A stretch of 40,615 nt of DNA from Ruminococcus sp. GTDB lineage: Bacteria > Bacillota > Clostridia > Oscillospirales > Ruminococcaceae. Position numbers and translations under genes: made by a program. Location: positions 1-40,615 of the forward strand of contig JAFXAJ010000114.1 of assembly GCA_017517145.1 (NCBI GenBank). Direction: 5' to 3'. Positions within the stretch are counted from its first letter, which is position 1. The number at the start of each line of letters is the position of its first letter. This document shows positions 40,463 through 40,615 of the stretch, in pieces. The notes under the pieces are model-generated. The model was not told the origin of the DNA and ran no database searches. It saw nothing but the letters and a program-made list of their open reading frames with translations.

Positions 40463-40555
40463 ATGATGGGCATATCAATTGGCAGTATCAAAGGCGTTGG
40501 TGAGAAGCGGCTGGATGAGATTATGGCGGTGATTGAGAGGCATCTAGGTGTATAA
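40463..40555 (+). pseudogene. Short helix-hairpin-helix fragment
   Basis: A 30-codon frame, MMGISIGSIKGVGEKRLDEI..., ends at TAA 40555. GSIKGVGEKRLDEI matches the helix-hairpin-helix DNA-binding pattern (hxGhGxxxAxxI-like), usually part of larger DNA-repair or replication proteins. There is no ribosome-binding site, and a terminator hairpin lies just upstream, so it is more likely the tail of a lost gene than a working one. The frame is open back to 40415 without a good start. Confidence 0.4.
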
Positions 40556-40615
40556 ATTAGGCAAAAATCAGTAATCACATGGTCAGAACTGTATCAAATT
40601 TAGGGAGAATTAGCA

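Overview
The window looks like a chromosomal segment of a strictly anaerobic, low-to-mid GC Firmicute, most likely a Ruminococcus-type member of the Oscillospiraceae (Clostridia). The pointers are the lon-ysxC-lysA order, the sporulation sigma factor SigG, a Rex repressor, strong AGGAGG ribosome-binding sites, TTGACA/TATAAT promoters, and a fumarate-to-succinate module suited to a succinate-forming fermenter. The genus is inferred from gene content, not from a database comparison.

Layout. 1-5998: a YegP/DUF1508 gene, then lon-ysxC-lysA and an unknown membrane protein. 6077-10300: an acn - small membrane protein - icd - rex operon; its promoter -35 box lies inside a near-consensus Rex operator. 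10294-20472: a roughly 10 kb, tightly overlapped operon, fumC (interrupted by one in-frame TGA) - hdrB - hdrC - hdrA - mvhD - two Fe-S proteins - an FAD/NAD(P)H and [2Fe-2S] subunit - frdB - frdA. A second Rex-like site precedes it. 20587-21828: an AspT/SucE-type (AAE family) transporter, a plausible succinate exporter.

22036-28600: a minus-strand DtxR-type regulator - murL - murD2 operon (the alternative L-Glu route to D-Glu in peptidoglycan), an exported hypothetical protein, an AraC regulator with a hotdog thioesterase, and a MATE transporter. 28632-32202: a two-component system built around an ABC exporter. 32304-36317: a one-TM protein with a short M50 protease, then a 7TM-PAS-GGDEF(degenerate)-EAL phosphodiesterase overlapping a protein that looks like an R-S-ExE ADP-ribosyltransferase. 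36337-38960: a Pro/Thr-rich surface protein, a pyridoxamine kinase and sigG. 38964-39926: a methyltransferase behind a 12-codon leader peptide with mutually exclusive RNA pairings that can mask its Shine-Dalgarno site. 40254-40330: initiator tRNA-Met, followed by terminators and a small helix-hairpin-helix fragment.

How it fits together. Acn and Icd form the oxidative half of a branched TCA pathway (citrate to 2-oxoglutarate, making NADPH). FumC and FrdAB form the reductive half. The Hdr/Mvh/Flx-like genes between them encode a complete NAD(P)H-oxidising, flavin-based bifurcation set with no hydrogenase and no membrane anchor. My main hypothesis is a soluble NADH:ferredoxin/fumarate bifurcating complex under Rex control, with the AAE transporter removing succinate. 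Other points of interest are the methyltransferase attenuator, the MurL/MurD2 pair behind a metal regulator, the ADP-ribosyltransferase-like gene coupled to a c-di-GMP phosphodiesterase, and the single-codon lesion in fumC.
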